A stretch of 64,000 bases of DNA, from contig NZ_AP023274.1 in the NCBI RefSeq assembly GCF_013426735.1, positions 186,001 through 250,000 of the forward strand, read 5' to 3'. The notes beneath the pieces are model-generated. The model was given only the letters and a program-made list of their open reading frames with translations, was not told the origin of the DNA and made no database searches. This stretch comes from Agrobacterium vitis. GTDB lineage: Bacteria > Pseudomonadota > Alphaproteobacteria > Rhizobiales > Rhizobiaceae. Shown piece by piece: positions 55,478-64,000 of this stretch. Numbering within the stretch: the first letter of the stretch is position 1; the number at the start of each line of letters is the position of its first letter. The position numbers were made by a program, and so were the translations under genes.

Positions 55478-55892
55478 AACCTTTCCAAAAATCGCGACAA
55501 ACCCACCACCTTTACATAAGTTCTCACTAAAAAAATGGGGGTTGCATTAGGGCATGGTTAACAATTGCATCTTATAATTGAAGCTGCATAGCATCTAGTT
55601 GAGATGTTCCTTCGCATGACGCGACACAAAATCACGTTTTAAGGCTGAGTCTAGTGGTCTATCCCTTGAGCTTTAAGGGGCGAGAGGCATCGTGCGCGTT
55701 TATGGAGCGGTTCATCGAAAGGGACGCGGGCGTGGCCATAGGGTGCAGCGCTCATTCAAGGTGGCTTTGATGATCTGCATGTGCTTCAGCAGAAACCTGG
55801 CCAATCTTTTCTTTACAGGTCGGTCGCCGTAGGGCGCCCACGACTTATCAGCGACAGCAACTCCCAAAACAGCTTCCGATAGAGGATATACG
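55478..55892. other. Non-coding region upstream of the chemoreceptor gene
   Basis: A 415-bp stretch without a convincing gene. The first half is AT-rich (about 55500-55650) and probably includes the chemoreceptor promoter. The second half has short frames only. I found no iron box, no FecI-type promoter and no strong hairpin. Confidence 0.5.
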
Positions 55893-58217
55893 ATGTCTTT
55901 CTACACTCAAATGAAGAGATCTTCCAAATCTCAGGCGGCTGTGGCTGAGATACAGCGCGTCAAAGTTAGTATCGCAGACGGAAAACTAGCCGCGCGTGCA
56001 AATCTCGATGCAGTCACTGGCGAAGCCAGAGAGATGCTGATTGCTGTCAACGAGTTACTTGAGGCCAGTATGCAGCCGATGCAGAAGCTCGGGGCATCTA
56101 TCGCTGACATGTCAGGTGAGCATGACAGGGGCGACATTGATGTCAGGTTACCTTCAGGGGACTTCAAGGGCGACTTCGCTGTCATGGTCAAAGGCGTTAA
56201 CGATATGGTCGGCGGCCATATCGCGGTCAAGAAAAAGGCCATGGCTTGCGTCAAGGAACTTGGGTTGGGCAATTTTGAAGCACCGCTCGAGCAGTTTCCC
56301 GGCAAAAAAGCTTTCATCAACGAGACAATCGAAACCTTGCGTACCAATCTCAAAGGCCTGATCTCTGAGATGAATAGGATGTCGCTTGAGCACGATAAGG
56401 GCGACATTGAGGTCTTCGTGCCGGTTGAGAAATTCAAGGGCGACTTTGCCGTGATGGCCAAAGGCGTCAACGATATGGTCGCGGGCCACATCGCAGTTAA
56501 AAAGAAGGCCATGGCCTGCATCAAGGCGCTAGGTGAGGGCAATTTCGAAGCCCCGCTCGAGCAGTTCCCCGGCAAAAAAGCCTTCATCAATGAGACTATT
56601 GAAACCTTGCGCGCAAATCTGAAGGGTTTGATTTCTGAAATGAATACGATGTCGATCGAGCACGATAAAGGCGACATTGACGTCTTCGTGCCGGTTGAGA
56701 AATTCAAGGGCGACTTTGCCCTTATGGCCAAGGGCGTCAACGATATGGTCAGTAGCCACATCGCCGTAAAAAAGAAGGCCATGGCCTGCATCAAAGAACT
56801 GGGCGAGGGTAATTTTAATGCGCCGCTCGAACAGTTTCCCGGCAAAAAGGCGTTCATCAATACGACGATCGAGACGCTGCGCGGAAATTTACGGGCGATT
56901 ACCGCTGAACTTCAGCGCTTGATTGCCGCGTCTACAGCCGGCAAGCTCTCTGAGCGGGGCGCGGCCGAACATTTCGTCGGGGATTTCGCCAAGCTGGTCT
57001 CGGGAATCAACGGCATGTTGGATGCTATCATTCTTCCGATTTCAGAGGGCAATCGCGTTCTTCGCCAGGTGAGTTTCGGTGATCTCACCCAGCATGTGGA
57101 CATCGAATGCGAAGGCGATCATGCGAGCATGAAGAATGCGATCAACACTATGGTAGACAACCTGCGCAACACAGCAACCATAGCCGACCTGATTGCCAGT
57201 GGCGACTTAACCGTCGAGCCGGAGCCGCTTTCAGACAAGGACACACTGGGAATTGCATTGGTGTCTATGGTCGAGCGCCTTCGCGGCGTTGTTGCCGATG
57301 CATTAGCCGCAAGTCAAAATGTCTCAGCGGGTTCACAGCAGCTTTCCGCTGGCTCAGAACAGCTTTCGCAAGGTGCGACCGAACAAGCTGCGGCGGCTGA
57401 AGAAGCCTCTGCATCAATGGAAGAAATGGCAGCCAATATCAAGCAGAACGCTGACAACGCTGCCCAGACCGAAAAGATCGCCCGCCAATCATCGAAGGAT
57501 GCCGAAGCTTCCGGCGAAGCCGTCAACCGGGCGGTTACCGCGATGCGAACGATTGCCGAAAAAATTTCTATAGTGCAGGAAATCGCTCGTCAGACCGACC
57601 TTCTCGCTCTGAATGCCGCTGTGGAAGCAGCCCGTGCTGGAGAACATGGCAAGGGCTTTGCCGTTGTTGCCTCTGAAGTGCGAAAGCTTGCCGAACGCAG
57701 CCAGTCAGCCGCCGCCGAAATCAGCGGTCTGTCTGGACAGACTGTGCAGGTTGCCACCGAAGCTGGTGGAATGCTGGCGCGTCTGGTTCCCGACATCCGC
57801 AAGACTGCCGAATTGGTCTCAGAAATCTCTGCGGCTTGCCGTGAGCAGGATATCGGTGCTTCGCAGATCAACGAGGCAATCCAGCAACTCGACAAGGTGA
57901 CACAGCAGAATGCCGGAGCCTCGGAAGAGATGTCGGCAACCTCTGAAGAACTCGCAGCCCAAGCCGAGGAGCTTCAAGCCTCCATCGCCTTCTTTAAGGT
58001 CGACATTGCTGGTGACGTTAAAATGCAAGCGTCGCGCAACCAGTCGATCAAGACCCGGCCCAAAAGCAATATCTCAACAAAACCGATCGCCATGGCCCAT
58101 ATGTCCAAACCCGGCCACTCCGTTGCAGGCCAGCAGGCCCGCGTAAAAGGCTGGGTGCTCGATATGTCGATGGGTGGCCCTGATGCTGAAGATTCCGATT
58201 TTCAAGAAAGGGCATAA
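55893..58217 (+). CDS. Soluble methyl-accepting chemotaxis protein with three tandem HAMP-like repeats
   Basis: A cytosolic chemoreceptor of 774 residues with no transmembrane helix. Three nearly identical 90-residue units occupy about 76-345 (each with [10 protein letters not shown] or [14 protein letters not shown], [11 protein letters not shown] and [11 protein letters not shown] segments), followed by one or two diverged HAMP-like units (about 346-470). A signalling domain comes next, with the hairpin tip [20 protein letters not shown] and [11 protein letters not shown]. The C-terminus carries a flexible basic tail. It should control the CheA kinase in response to an internal signal that cannot be read here. 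The upstream region is non-coding, so it is a single-gene unit. Confidence 0.93.
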   Translation: MSFYTQMKRSSKSQAAVAEIQRVKVSIADGKLAARANLDAVTGEAREMLIAVNELLEASMQPMQKLGASIADMSGEHDRGDIDVRLPSGDFKGDFAVMVKGVNDMVGGHIAVKKKAMACVKELGLGNFEAPLEQFPGKKAFINETIETLRTNLKGLISEMNRMSLEHDKGDIEVFVPVEKFKGDFAVMAKGVNDMVAGHIAVKKKAMACIKALGEGNFEAPLEQFPGKKAFINETIETLRANLKGLISEMNTMSIEHDKGDIDVFVPVEKFKGDFALMAKGVNDMVSSHIAVKKKAMACIKELGEGNFNAPLEQFPGKKAFINTTIETLRGNLRAITAELQRLIAASTAGKLSERGAAEHFVGDFAKLVSGINGMLDAIILPISEGNRVLRQVSFGDLTQHVDIECEGDHASMKNAINTMVDNLRNTATIADLIASGDLTVEPEPLSDKDTLGIALVSMVERLRGVVADALAASQNVSAGSQQLSAGSEQLSQGATEQAAAAEEASASMEEMAANIKQNADNAAQTEKIARQSSKDAEASGEAVNRAVTAMRTIAEKISIVQEIARQTDLLALNAAVEAARAGEHGKGFAVVASEVRKLAERSQSAAAEISGLSGQTVQVATEAGGMLARLVPDIRKTAELVSEISAACREQDIGASQINEAIQQLDKVTQQNAGASEEMSATSEELAAQAEELQASIAFFKVDIAGDVKMQASRNQSIKTRPKSNISTKPIAMAHMSKPGHSVAGQQARVKGWVLDMSMGGPDAEDSDFQERA
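56118..56927 (+). repeat. Three tandem 270-bp repeats inside the chemoreceptor gene
   Basis: Units at 56118-56387, 56388-56657 and 56658-56927 each encode 90 residues. Long stretches are identical at DNA level between units (for example around GAAATTCAAGGGCGACTTTG), which points to recent duplication or gene conversion rather than selection on protein alone. Confidence 0.85.
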
Positions 58218-58518
58218 CCACTAAGCGATGATAAGGTAGAGGCCCACAGACGCTCGATTATGTCGCTGATTCCGGCATGAAGCTGGCCGGCATTCCGATC
58301 AAAGACTCGGAAATGGATGGCGGCGATTCCGTGGATTACAAAAAAGCGTCCCTGAGTACCCTCGATCCAGACCGTGCTCTCGCTGCCAAGCAAGAGCACG
58401 GTCTGGCTATTGGCTATTTGACGCAAGGGCAGGATCACGATAGGCATTATGGGAATTAGGAAAGGCGACCCTGCCAATGCAAAGCATTGCCTAATCCCAC
58501 CAGCCAAGGAAATGTGGT
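58218..58518. other. Intergenic region with a strong 13-bp hairpin (58368-58405)
   Basis: A 301-bp stretch after the chemoreceptor gene. CAGACCGTGCTCT (58368-58380) pairs perfectly with AGAGCACGGTCTG (58393-58405) across a 12-nt loop. There is no T-run on either side, so it is not a standard terminator. A 60-codon frame at 58277-58459 passes through it (MKLAGIPIKDSEMDGG at its start), but nothing supports it as a gene. Confidence 0.5.
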
Positions 58519-58776
58519 ATGATGTCGAATGAGAGCCTGCTTGTATTTCTTCTTGTTGGCGCCCTTGCTGGATGGCTTGCCGGTCTGGTGGTACGTGGTG
58601 GCGGCTTTGGTCTGATCGGAGATATTCTTGTCGGCATCATCGGCGCGTTCATCGCGGGATGGCTCTTCCCCCGCCTCGGTTTCAGCCTGGGTACGGGAAT
58701 CGTCAGAGCGATTGTCAACGCTACGGTCGGGGCGATCGTCCTTCTTCTGCTCCTCAGGCTCGTGCGCCGGGCATAA
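58519..58776 (+). CDS. GlsB/YeaQ/YmgE-family small membrane protein
   Basis: A small stress-associated inner-membrane protein of 84-85 residues with three hydrophobic, glycine-rich helices (LVFLLVGALAGWLAGLVV, GDILVGIIGAFIAGWLF, ATVGAIVLLLLLRLV) and a basic C-terminus (RLVRRA). The pattern of Gly every few residues is characteristic of the family. It starts at a double ATG after AAGGAAATG. Its molecular role is not established for the family. Confidence 0.9.
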   Translation: MMSNESLLVFLLVGALAGWLAGLVVRGGGFGLIGDILVGIIGAFIAGWLFPRLGFSLGTGIVRAIVNATVGAIVLLLLLRLVRRA

Positions 58777-59067
58777 ATCACGGACAGCCCAGGAGGCTTG
58801 GCCTGCTGCCGCTTTTCAGACGCCGCGTTAAGCTAACCCCGCCTTGGGTTCAAAATCATTGGGACTGAGGAAGGGTGCCCCTTCGAAGTCAGTAATTGCC
58901 TGACTTTAATTGCAAGATCGTAACGAGATCGGGCTGATCTACAGCGCCCGTCGTGCCTGCCGATCTCCATCTTATCTCAAAAAATCACGGCTCTACGGGA
59001 GTGATTATAGAGGTCAACCTCCGACACTGCTCCAATATTCAGTGTTTCCATAAAACGAAACAATTCT
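58777..59067. other. Intergenic region between convergent genes
   Basis: No gene is seen. A 7-bp hairpin (AAGTCAG/CTGACTT, 58886-58906) is the only structure and is weak as a terminator. The convergent genes on both sides would be expected to end here. Confidence 0.4.
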
Positions 59068-60033
59068 CTAAATATGCACTTCAAACAGCGTGTCATGGCT
59101 TGCGACAACCATGTGCCCATCCGGACTGATCCAGCCGCGAAACATGCCCGCCGTGTTGTACGGTGCGGCGATGGAGCCATCTGCGCCAACTGCGACAAGC
59201 CCTGCTCCGATATGGTGGGGGGCAAGATCGGTGAACACAACATGCTGGCAGGCATCTTCCAGATTTTCGCCCAAATACCGCATGCGGCTGGCGATTTCGT
59301 GGCCCACGGCATGGCGGATGAAAAACTCACCCTTGCCGGTGCCGGAGACAGCCACCACGCCATCGCAGGCATAGGTTCCAGCGCCTATCACAGCGGTATC
59401 ACCAATGCGGCCTGAAGGCTTGTCGTTGAAGCCGCCGGTGGAGGTTGCGGCGGCAAGATGGCCGTGGATGTCCAGCGCGACGGCTCCAACCGTGCCATGC
59501 TTTTCCGCCTCGCTGGCAAGGGCTGCCGTTCCGGCTTTGGCGTGTTCCTTCAAGGATGCTAGTGCTTTGACCCGGCGCTCGGTGGTGAAATAAGACTGTT
59601 CCACCATGGGTAGGCCGGATTTCTGGGCAAAGGCATCGGCAGCACTTGCTCCCAGCATCACGGTCTCGCCGCTGTGCATCAGTTTGCGGGCGGCACAAAT
59701 CGGGTTGCGAATGGCGCGTGCCATGGCAATGGCACCGGCCTCAAGGGTGTGGCCATCCATGATGGAGGCATCCAACTCGTGTTCGCCATCGGTGTTTAGG
59801 GCTGCACCATGGCCTGCGTTGAAATGCTCAGAATCTTCCATCACCATCACGGAGGCTTCCACGGCATCAAGCGCGGATGCGCCTTGTTGCAACAGGCTCC
59901 ATCCGGCCTTTAATGCGCGTTTGAGGTCAGTGCGGGCGGCTTCCCATTCGCTCTCCGGCATATCCGCCTTGTTCATCACGCCACAGCCGCCGTGAATGGC
60001 AATGGCAATGGGATTTGGTTGAGTATCGCTCAT
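59068..60033 (-). CDS. iaaA: Isoaspartyl peptidase / plant-type L-asparaginase
   Basis: Ntn-hydrolase of 321 residues that cleaves beta-aspartyl dipeptides and asparagine. It is made as a precursor that cuts itself before the catalytic Thr, here Thr181 in HGTVGAVALDIHG. Other family sites are AIHGGCGVM near the start, FNAGHGAALN and GRIGDTAVIGAGTYA. The length is normal. It is the last gene of an operon with an M55 D-aminopeptidase and peptide ABC transporter genes, much like iaaA next to the gsi transporter in enteric bacteria, so it probably processes imported peptides. Confidence 0.95.
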   Translation of the reverse strand: MSDTQPNPIAIAIHGGCGVMNKADMPESEWEAARTDLKRALKAGWSLLQQGASALDAVEASVMVMEDSEHFNAGHGAALNTDGEHELDASIMDGHTLEAGAIAMARAIRNPICAARKLMHSGETVMLGASAADAFAQKSGLPMVEQSYFTTERRVKALASLKEHAKAGTAALASEAEKHGTVGAVALDIHGHLAAATSTGGFNDKPSGRIGDTAVIGAGTYACDGVVAVSGTGKGEFFIRHAVGHEIASRMRYLGENLEDACQHVVFTDLAPHHIGAGLVAVGADGSIAAPYNTAGMFRGWISPDGHMVVASHDTLFEVHI

Positions 60034-60070
60034 GAATGCCTCGAAATGCTCAAAAATGGGTCGCCCGCCG

Positions 60071-60889
60071 TTAGCGCAGCATGGTGGACATGGCGGATAG
60101 GCTGTTGATCATCCGCACGGCATGTTCCACCGTGGGCGCTTCAAATGCCACCTGATTGCCGCTGGTGCGGGCAAGGGTTGGCCATTGGCAAAACAGATCG
60201 GCAAGTTTGGTCGATTGGGTTTCGATGGTCACAGAAATGGGGCCAGCCAGGGTGAATTTGGGTATTTGCCCTGCCTGTTCCACCGCAGCCCGTGCGCCCT
60301 CACGAATGGCAAGACAGGATTCCGATGGAGAAAGGCTGACGCCGCTGATGCCACCGCTTGCCTTTTTGGTCTCCACAAACACGGTTTTGGGAAACAGGTC
60401 TTGGTTCTCGGCAATGAACACATCATCGCCGCTGCCCATAATCACCGGCACGCCATATTCACCCGCCAAAGCACCATAAATGCCCGCTTCGCCCAGTTCC
60501 TGCCCGTTGAGGAAAATCCGAGAAAAGGCAAAGCTGTTGATGGTGTGGGCCAAAATGCCAAAGCCCTGCCCACGAGAATGGTAGCCGATCAGGCAAACGC
60601 TATCGACACCAAGTTCAACGCCAGACATCATGCTAAGGTAGCGGGGCTTGCCCTGAATGGCGCGGGCGCGCGGGTCCAGCCGATCTGGCGGCATGTTGCG
60701 AAACGAGCCGTGGGAATCGTTGACAAACACCTCCGTTGCCCCGGCATCAAAGGCACCAGCAATGGCGGCGTTGGCTTCGTCCGTCATCAACAGGCGGGCG
60801 CGTTCATATTCGCCATTGCCCGCGCGGGTTTGTTCCGGGTGATAGACGCCAGCAACCCCTTCGATATCGACAGAGATGAGAATTTTCAT
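60071..60889 (-). CDS. M55-family D-aminopeptidase (DppA-like)
   Basis: Zinc-dependent aminopeptidase related to Bacillus DppA, which acts on D-amino-acid peptides. The N-terminal metal site is MKILISVDIEGVAGV (Asp8, Glu10), with further ligand regions in FVNDSHGSFRN, LIGYHSRGQ and LAHTINSFAF. I use ATG 60889, which gives this canonical start; the frame begins at 60901. It lies between the ABC permease gene and iaaA, with gaps of 23 and 37 bp. It may work on imported cell-wall or D-peptides. Confidence 0.93.
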   Translation of the reverse strand: MKILISVDIEGVAGVYHPEQTRAGNGEYERARLLMTDEANAAIAGAFDAGATEVFVNDSHGSFRNMPPDRLDPRARAIQGKPRYLSMMSGVELGVDSVCLIGYHSRGQGFGILAHTINSFAFSRIFLNGQELGEAGIYGALAGEYGVPVIMGSGDDVFIAENQDLFPKTVFVETKKASGGISGVSLSPSESCLAIREGARAAVEQAGQIPKFTLAGPISVTIETQSTKLADLFCQWPTLARTSGNQVAFEAPTVEHAVRMINSLSAMSTMLR

Positions 60890-60912
60890 GGGGAACTCCA
60901 AGATAGAAGAGG

Positions 60913-61806
60913 TTATTTCCTGTCGATTTTCGGGTCAATCGCATCGCGAAGGCCATCGCCCAGCAGATTGAAGGCCAGAACGGTGACGAAAATCGCAAGA
61001 CTTGGAAACAGCGCCACATGGGGTGCATTGACCATATCGGCGCGCGCGTCATTTAACATAGCACCCCATTCCGGCGTTGGTGGCTGTGCCCCGAGACCAA
61101 GGAAGGAAAGGCTGGCGGCGGTGATGATCGATGTGCCAAGCCGCATGGTGAAATAGACCACAATCGACGAAAAAGCCCCCGGCAGAATATGGCGAAACAG
61201 GATGATGAAGTCTGACGCGCCAACACTTCTTACAGCTTCAATATAGGTCATGTTTTTCAGCACCAGCGTGCTGCTGCGCACCAGTCTGGCAAAGGCGGGA
61301 ACCGAAAACACAGCGACGGCCGCCACCACATTGACCATGGAACTGCCGAGAATGGCAACAATGCCCAAAGCCAGCAAAATGCCCGGAAAGGCAAACAGCA
61401 CATCGCAGATGCGCATGACCACGCGATCCCACCAGCCTTCATAATAGCCAGCCAGCAAGCCAAAGACGGTGCCGATAAAGCCGCCAAGCGTCACGGACAA
61501 CAGGCCTGTCGCCAGCGAAATGCGCGCACCCATTAGAATGCGGCTGAAAATATCGCGGCCCAATGGATCAACGCCAAACCAATGGCTCAAGGAAGGCCCG
61601 GCATTGATCATGTCGTAGTCAAAGAAATTTTCGGCGTCATAGGGCGCAATCACGGGTGCCGCGATAGCCAGAACCATCAGAATGACAATGAAGGCCAAGG
61701 CCCCAAGCGCCACGGGCTGACGTTTGAATTTGCGCCAGAATTCGCTCCAGGGCGTGCGCACAGCCCGGCTGGCCTGTGCAGCGGCGGCAGATGTTGAATT
61801 GCTCAT
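60913..61806 (-). CDS. Peptide ABC transporter permease (DppC/GsiD-like)
   Basis: Inner-membrane permease with an N-terminal extension ([10 protein letters not shown]) and about six helices. The family segment [18 protein letters not shown] lies near residue 80, and the coupling loop is [18 protein letters not shown] near residue 190. The start at ATG 61806 lies 7 bp after the DppB-like stop codon. It pairs with the DppB-like permease. The ATPase subunits are not in the window and may lie upstream of the binding protein or elsewhere. Confidence 0.94.
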   Translation of the reverse strand: MSNSTSAAAAQASRAVRTPWSEFWRKFKRQPVALGALAFIVILMVLAIAAPVIAPYDAENFFDYDMINAGPSLSHWFGVDPLGRDIFSRILMGARISLATGLLSVTLGGFIGTVFGLLAGYYEGWWDRVVMRICDVLFAFPGILLALGIVAILGSSMVNVVAAVAVFSVPAFARLVRSSTLVLKNMTYIEAVRSVGASDFIILFRHILPGAFSSIVVYFTMRLGTSIITAASLSFLGLGAQPPTPEWGAMLNDARADMVNAPHVALFPSLAIFVTVLAFNLLGDGLRDAIDPKIDRK

Positions 61807-61813
61807 GGCCGGC

Positions 61814-62734
61814 TCATTTATAACGGATTGTCGGATTGATGACGCCGTAGAGCAAATCCACGACAAGATTGATCAGGATGAATTCCAGCGAGAACATCAG
61901 CACGAGCGCCTGAATCACCGGATAATCCCGCTGGTTGACCGCATCGACCAGCAAACGGCCAACGCCCGGCCAGTTGAACACCGCCTCCACCACAATGGAG
62001 CCGCCCAGCAGAAAGCCGAATTGCAGGCCCATCATGGTGACAATCGGGATCAGCGCATTGCGAAGGCAATGTTTGGCAATCACCACTTTTTCATTCAGCC
62101 CCTTGGCGCGGGCGGTGCGCACGAAATCTTCCTGAATCACATCGACAAAGGCGGCGCGGGTAAAGCGGGCCATGACGGCGGCAACGCCTGCCCCAAGCGT
62201 CAGCGACGGCAGAATATAATGCCGCCAGCTGTCGGCCCCCACGGTGGGCAGCCATCCAAGCCAGACGGAGAAGATTTGCATCAGCAACATGCCCAGCGCA
62301 AAGGCCGGAAAGGAAATGCCAGACACGGCAACGGTCATGCCCAGCCGATCCGGCCAGCGGTTGCGAAACACGGCAGAAAATACGCCAATGATCATGCCAA
62401 CGGAGACGGACCAGATCATGCTGGTTAGCGTCAGCAGCATGGTGGGCATGAAGCGCTCGCCAATTTCAACAGACACAGGGCGATGGGTGCGGATCGACAC
62501 CCCAAGGTCGCCATGCAACATGCGGGTGAAATACTCGACAAATTGCTGGGGCAGCGGCTTGTCGAGGCCCAGTTCGCTGCGCACCAGCGCCACGGTCTGC
62601 TCGTCCGCATCCTGCCCTGCCGCAAGGCGTGCCGGATCACCCGGCAGCATATGCACAAACAGAAACACCAGAACGGCGACGATCAGAAGTGTGGGCAGCA
62701 GCCCGAACAGGCGCTTGAGAAAATAATTGAACAT
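61814..62734 (-). CDS. Peptide ABC transporter permease (DppB/GsiC-like)
   Basis: First permease of the peptide importer, 306 residues from ATG 62734 ([20 protein letters not shown]). It has the typical long periplasmic loop ([19 protein letters not shown]) and the coupling loop [19 protein letters not shown]. An earlier in-frame start at 62782 would add 16 residues ahead of the standard N-terminus. The substrate is probably short peptides, given the peptidase genes in the same operon. Confidence 0.94.
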   Translation of the reverse strand: MFNYFLKRLFGLLPTLLIVAVLVFLFVHMLPGDPARLAAGQDADEQTVALVRSELGLDKPLPQQFVEYFTRMLHGDLGVSIRTHRPVSVEIGERFMPTMLLTLTSMIWSVSVGMIIGVFSAVFRNRWPDRLGMTVAVSGISFPAFALGMLLMQIFSVWLGWLPTVGADSWRHYILPSLTLGAGVAAVMARFTRAAFVDVIQEDFVRTARAKGLNEKVVIAKHCLRNALIPIVTMMGLQFGFLLGGSIVVEAVFNWPGVGRLLVDAVNQRDYPVIQALVLMFSLEFILINLVVDLLYGVINPTIRYK

Positions 62735-62825
62735 GGCAACCGCAGCGAAAGCCTTCAGGAGAGATGAGAGCATTTCCAGCAAAAGTGTATCGCGGTTTTG
62801 CGTTCGGAAATGCGTAAAAGGAATG

Positions 62826-62850
62826 TCCCGGCGCTACAACAGCGCCGGGA
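62826..62850 (-). terminator. Intra-operon hairpin after the binding-protein gene
   Basis: TCCCGGCGCT and AGCGCCGGGA form a perfect 10-bp stem with a 5-nt loop between the binding-protein stop codon and the DppB-like gene. It is followed on the minus strand by CATTCCTTTTACG. Such hairpins commonly stabilise or partly terminate the binding-protein message so that it is made in excess. Confidence 0.65.
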
Positions 62851-62868
62851 TCGTGTTTTCAGAAAGTC

Positions 62869-64000
62869 TTATTGTTTCAGCGCAATATCCGAGCTGTCGA
62901 TATTGCCATCAGGCATGACATAGACGCCTTCAAGCTTTGTCGCGGCAGCCGACACATTGTTTTCTGTCACCAGCGGAGCCCAAGGCAGATCCTTCATGAT
63001 CTGTTCTTGTGCATCGGCATAGAAGGTCTTCTTTTCGTCGTCCTTGGTGGTCTTCATCGCCTTGGCAATCAGATCATCCACAACGGGATTGCTGTAATAG
63101 GCGGTGTTGTAGAGTGCTGGCGGCCAGGCTTCGGTGGCCAGCAGCGGACGCAATGCCCAATCGGCTTCGCCAGTCGAAGATGACCATCCGGTATAATACA
63201 TCCGCACCTTGGCGGTCTTTGGATCGGGGGGTGTCTGCACCCATTCTACCCGCTGGCCCGGCTCAAGCGCCTGAAGCGTCACCTTGATGCCAACCTGCTG
63301 CAATTGCTGCTGCAAGAACTGAATGGCCTTTTGCGCTGTGGTGGTGGTGTAGGCGCTCCACAGGGTGGATTCAAAGCCGTTTGGATAGCCTGCTTCCTTC
63401 AACAAAGCGCGTGCCTTGGCTGGATCATAAGGCCATGGTGCAATCTTGTGGGCGTAGAGAACGCCTTCTGGCACAACGCCTTCTGCGGGCTTGGCAAAGC
63501 CGCTAAACGCAACCTTGGCAAGGGCTTCTTTGTTGATGGCATAGTTGATGGCCTGACGCACGCGCAGATCATCAAACGGCTTTTGCAGCATGTTGAAGCT
63601 GACGTAACGCTCAATGATCGACGGCGAAACCGTCACCTCAAGCTTGGTGTTCTGCTTCAGCGTTGCCACCTGCTCATAGGGCATGGGATAGGCAAAATCA
63701 GCCTCGCCGGTCTGCAACATGGCAGCGCGGGTGTTGTTATCAGGCACTGGCTTCCAGGTAATTTCGTCCACCTTTGGGAAGCCCTTGCGCCAGTAGCCAT
63801 CAAACTTCTTGGCCTTGACGTAATCAGTCTGTTTCCATTCGACAAATTCGAACGGGCCGGTGCCAACCGGATGGAAGGCGATTTCCTTGTTGCCCCATTT
63901 TGTCAGTGCTGCTGGCGAGATCATCGCAGCAGAGGCATGGGCCAGCGAGTTGATGAACGGGCCAAAAGGCTGCTTCAGCGTGATGCGCACTTCAAGCGGC
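62869..64000 (-). CDS. Peptide ABC transporter substrate-binding protein (family 5), N-terminus outside window
   Basis: The C-terminal 377 or so residues of a DppA/OppA-type periplasmic binding protein. The frame stays open to the right edge, and the GTG at 63990 is an internal Val, so the signal peptide and first lobe lie outside. Family features seen are [49 protein letters not shown] and a C-terminal lobe with [17 protein letters not shown]. It supplies ligand to the two permeases encoded downstream. Confidence 0.93.
   Translation of the reverse strand, partial: PLEVRITLKQPFGPFINSLAHASAAMISPAALTKWGNKEIAFHPVGTGPFEFVEWKQTDYVKAKKFDGYWRKGFPKVDEITWKPVPDNNTRAAMLQTGEADFAYPMPYEQVATLKQNTKLEVTVSPSIIERYVSFNMLQKPFDDLRVRQAINYAINKEALAKVAFSGFAKPAEGVVPEGVLYAHKIAPWPYDPAKARALLKEAGYPNGFESTLWSAYTTTTAQKAIQFLQQQLQQVGIKVTLQALEPGQRVEWVQTPPDPKTAKVRMYYTGWSSSTGEADWALRPLLATEAWPPALYNTAYYSNPVVDDLIAKAMKTTKDDEKKTFYADAQEQIMKDLPWAPLVTENNVSAAATKLEGVYVMPDGNIDSSDIALKQ

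Noticed and set aside
58277..58459. 60-codon plus-strand frame after the chemoreceptor gene
   Set aside because: No good ribosome binding site or domain is seen, and the frame spans a perfect hairpin; kept only as part of the intergenic description.
1..64000. CRISPR arrays, tRNA/rRNA genes, prophage or conjugation genes
   Set aside because: No regularly spaced direct repeats, cloverleaf-like sequences or phage/transfer protein motifs were seen.

Overview
The window looks like chromosomal DNA of an alphaproteobacterium of the Rhizobium/Agrobacterium group. The evidence is moderately high GC content, RIME-type rhizobial intergenic elements, a RirA-type iron box (TGA-N9-TCA), and gene families typical of that group: a FecI/FecR pair, a MupA/Atu3671-type monooxygenase and a soluble chemoreceptor with repeated HAMP-like units. 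No rRNA, tRNA or CRISPR array is visible.

Layout. (1) 1-3823: the end of an RND efflux adaptor gene, cut by the window edge, and its RND pump. (2) 3941-13334, minus strand: an iron-siderophore uptake and signalling block made of FecR, FecI, a FecBCDE-type ABC importer, a TonB receptor with an N-terminal signalling (STN) domain, and a FhuF-like ferric-siderophore reductase. (3) 13391-36227, minus strand: a tightly coupled biosynthetic operon. In transcription order it encodes an NRPS ending in a thioester reductase (C-A-T-R), an N-methyltransferase, a class III aminotransferase, MbtH, two small proteins of unknown family, a PKS (KS-AT-KR-like-T), an NRPS (C-A-T-C-A-T-E), a stand-alone C-T protein and a type II thioesterase. 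(4) 36270-36513: a divergent promoter with an iron box. (5) 36514-53078, plus strand: a fatty-acyl-AMP ligase-ACP, a second PKS, a luciferase-like flavin monooxygenase, an NRPS (C-A-T-C-A-T), a MATE exporter and an Rrf2 regulator. A second, convergent Rrf2-like gene follows. (6) 53804-58776: an alpha/beta-hydrolase-like protein, a transposase remnant, a hypothetical ORF, the chemoreceptor and a small GlsB-type membrane protein. (7) 59068-64000, minus strand: a peptide-use operon with an isoaspartyl peptidase, an M55 D-aminopeptidase, two peptide ABC permeases and part of the binding protein.

How the genes fit together. The centre matches the fabrubactin/anachelin type of siderophore cluster described from Agrobacterium fabrum C58. 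A fatty acid would be activated, extended by two malonate units and several amino acids, and released by reduction as an aromatic aldehyde. Amination and N,N-dimethylation would then give the Dmaq catechol end group. Both PKS modules carry ketoreductase-like domains with a broken NADPH-binding motif. This would leave beta-keto groups for the monooxygenase, which is proposed in the fabrubactin work to drive Favorskii-like rearrangements. The most interesting unexplained piece is the pair of small overlapping genes at 28067-29202. The second carries a His-x-x-x-Cys motif like that of heme-dependent tyrosine hydroxylases, so the pair could be a split enzyme making the L-DOPA precursor.

Regulation visible in the sequence. 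One RirA-type box at 36394-36408 overlaps the possible -35 elements of both biosynthetic operons. A 34-bp motif with invariant spacing (GGTTTGGGAC, 12 bp, [G/A]TAGACG on the plus strand) occurs upstream of fecR, of the receptor gene and of the minus-strand Rrf2-like gene. It is a good candidate for the promoter read by the local FecI sigma factor.
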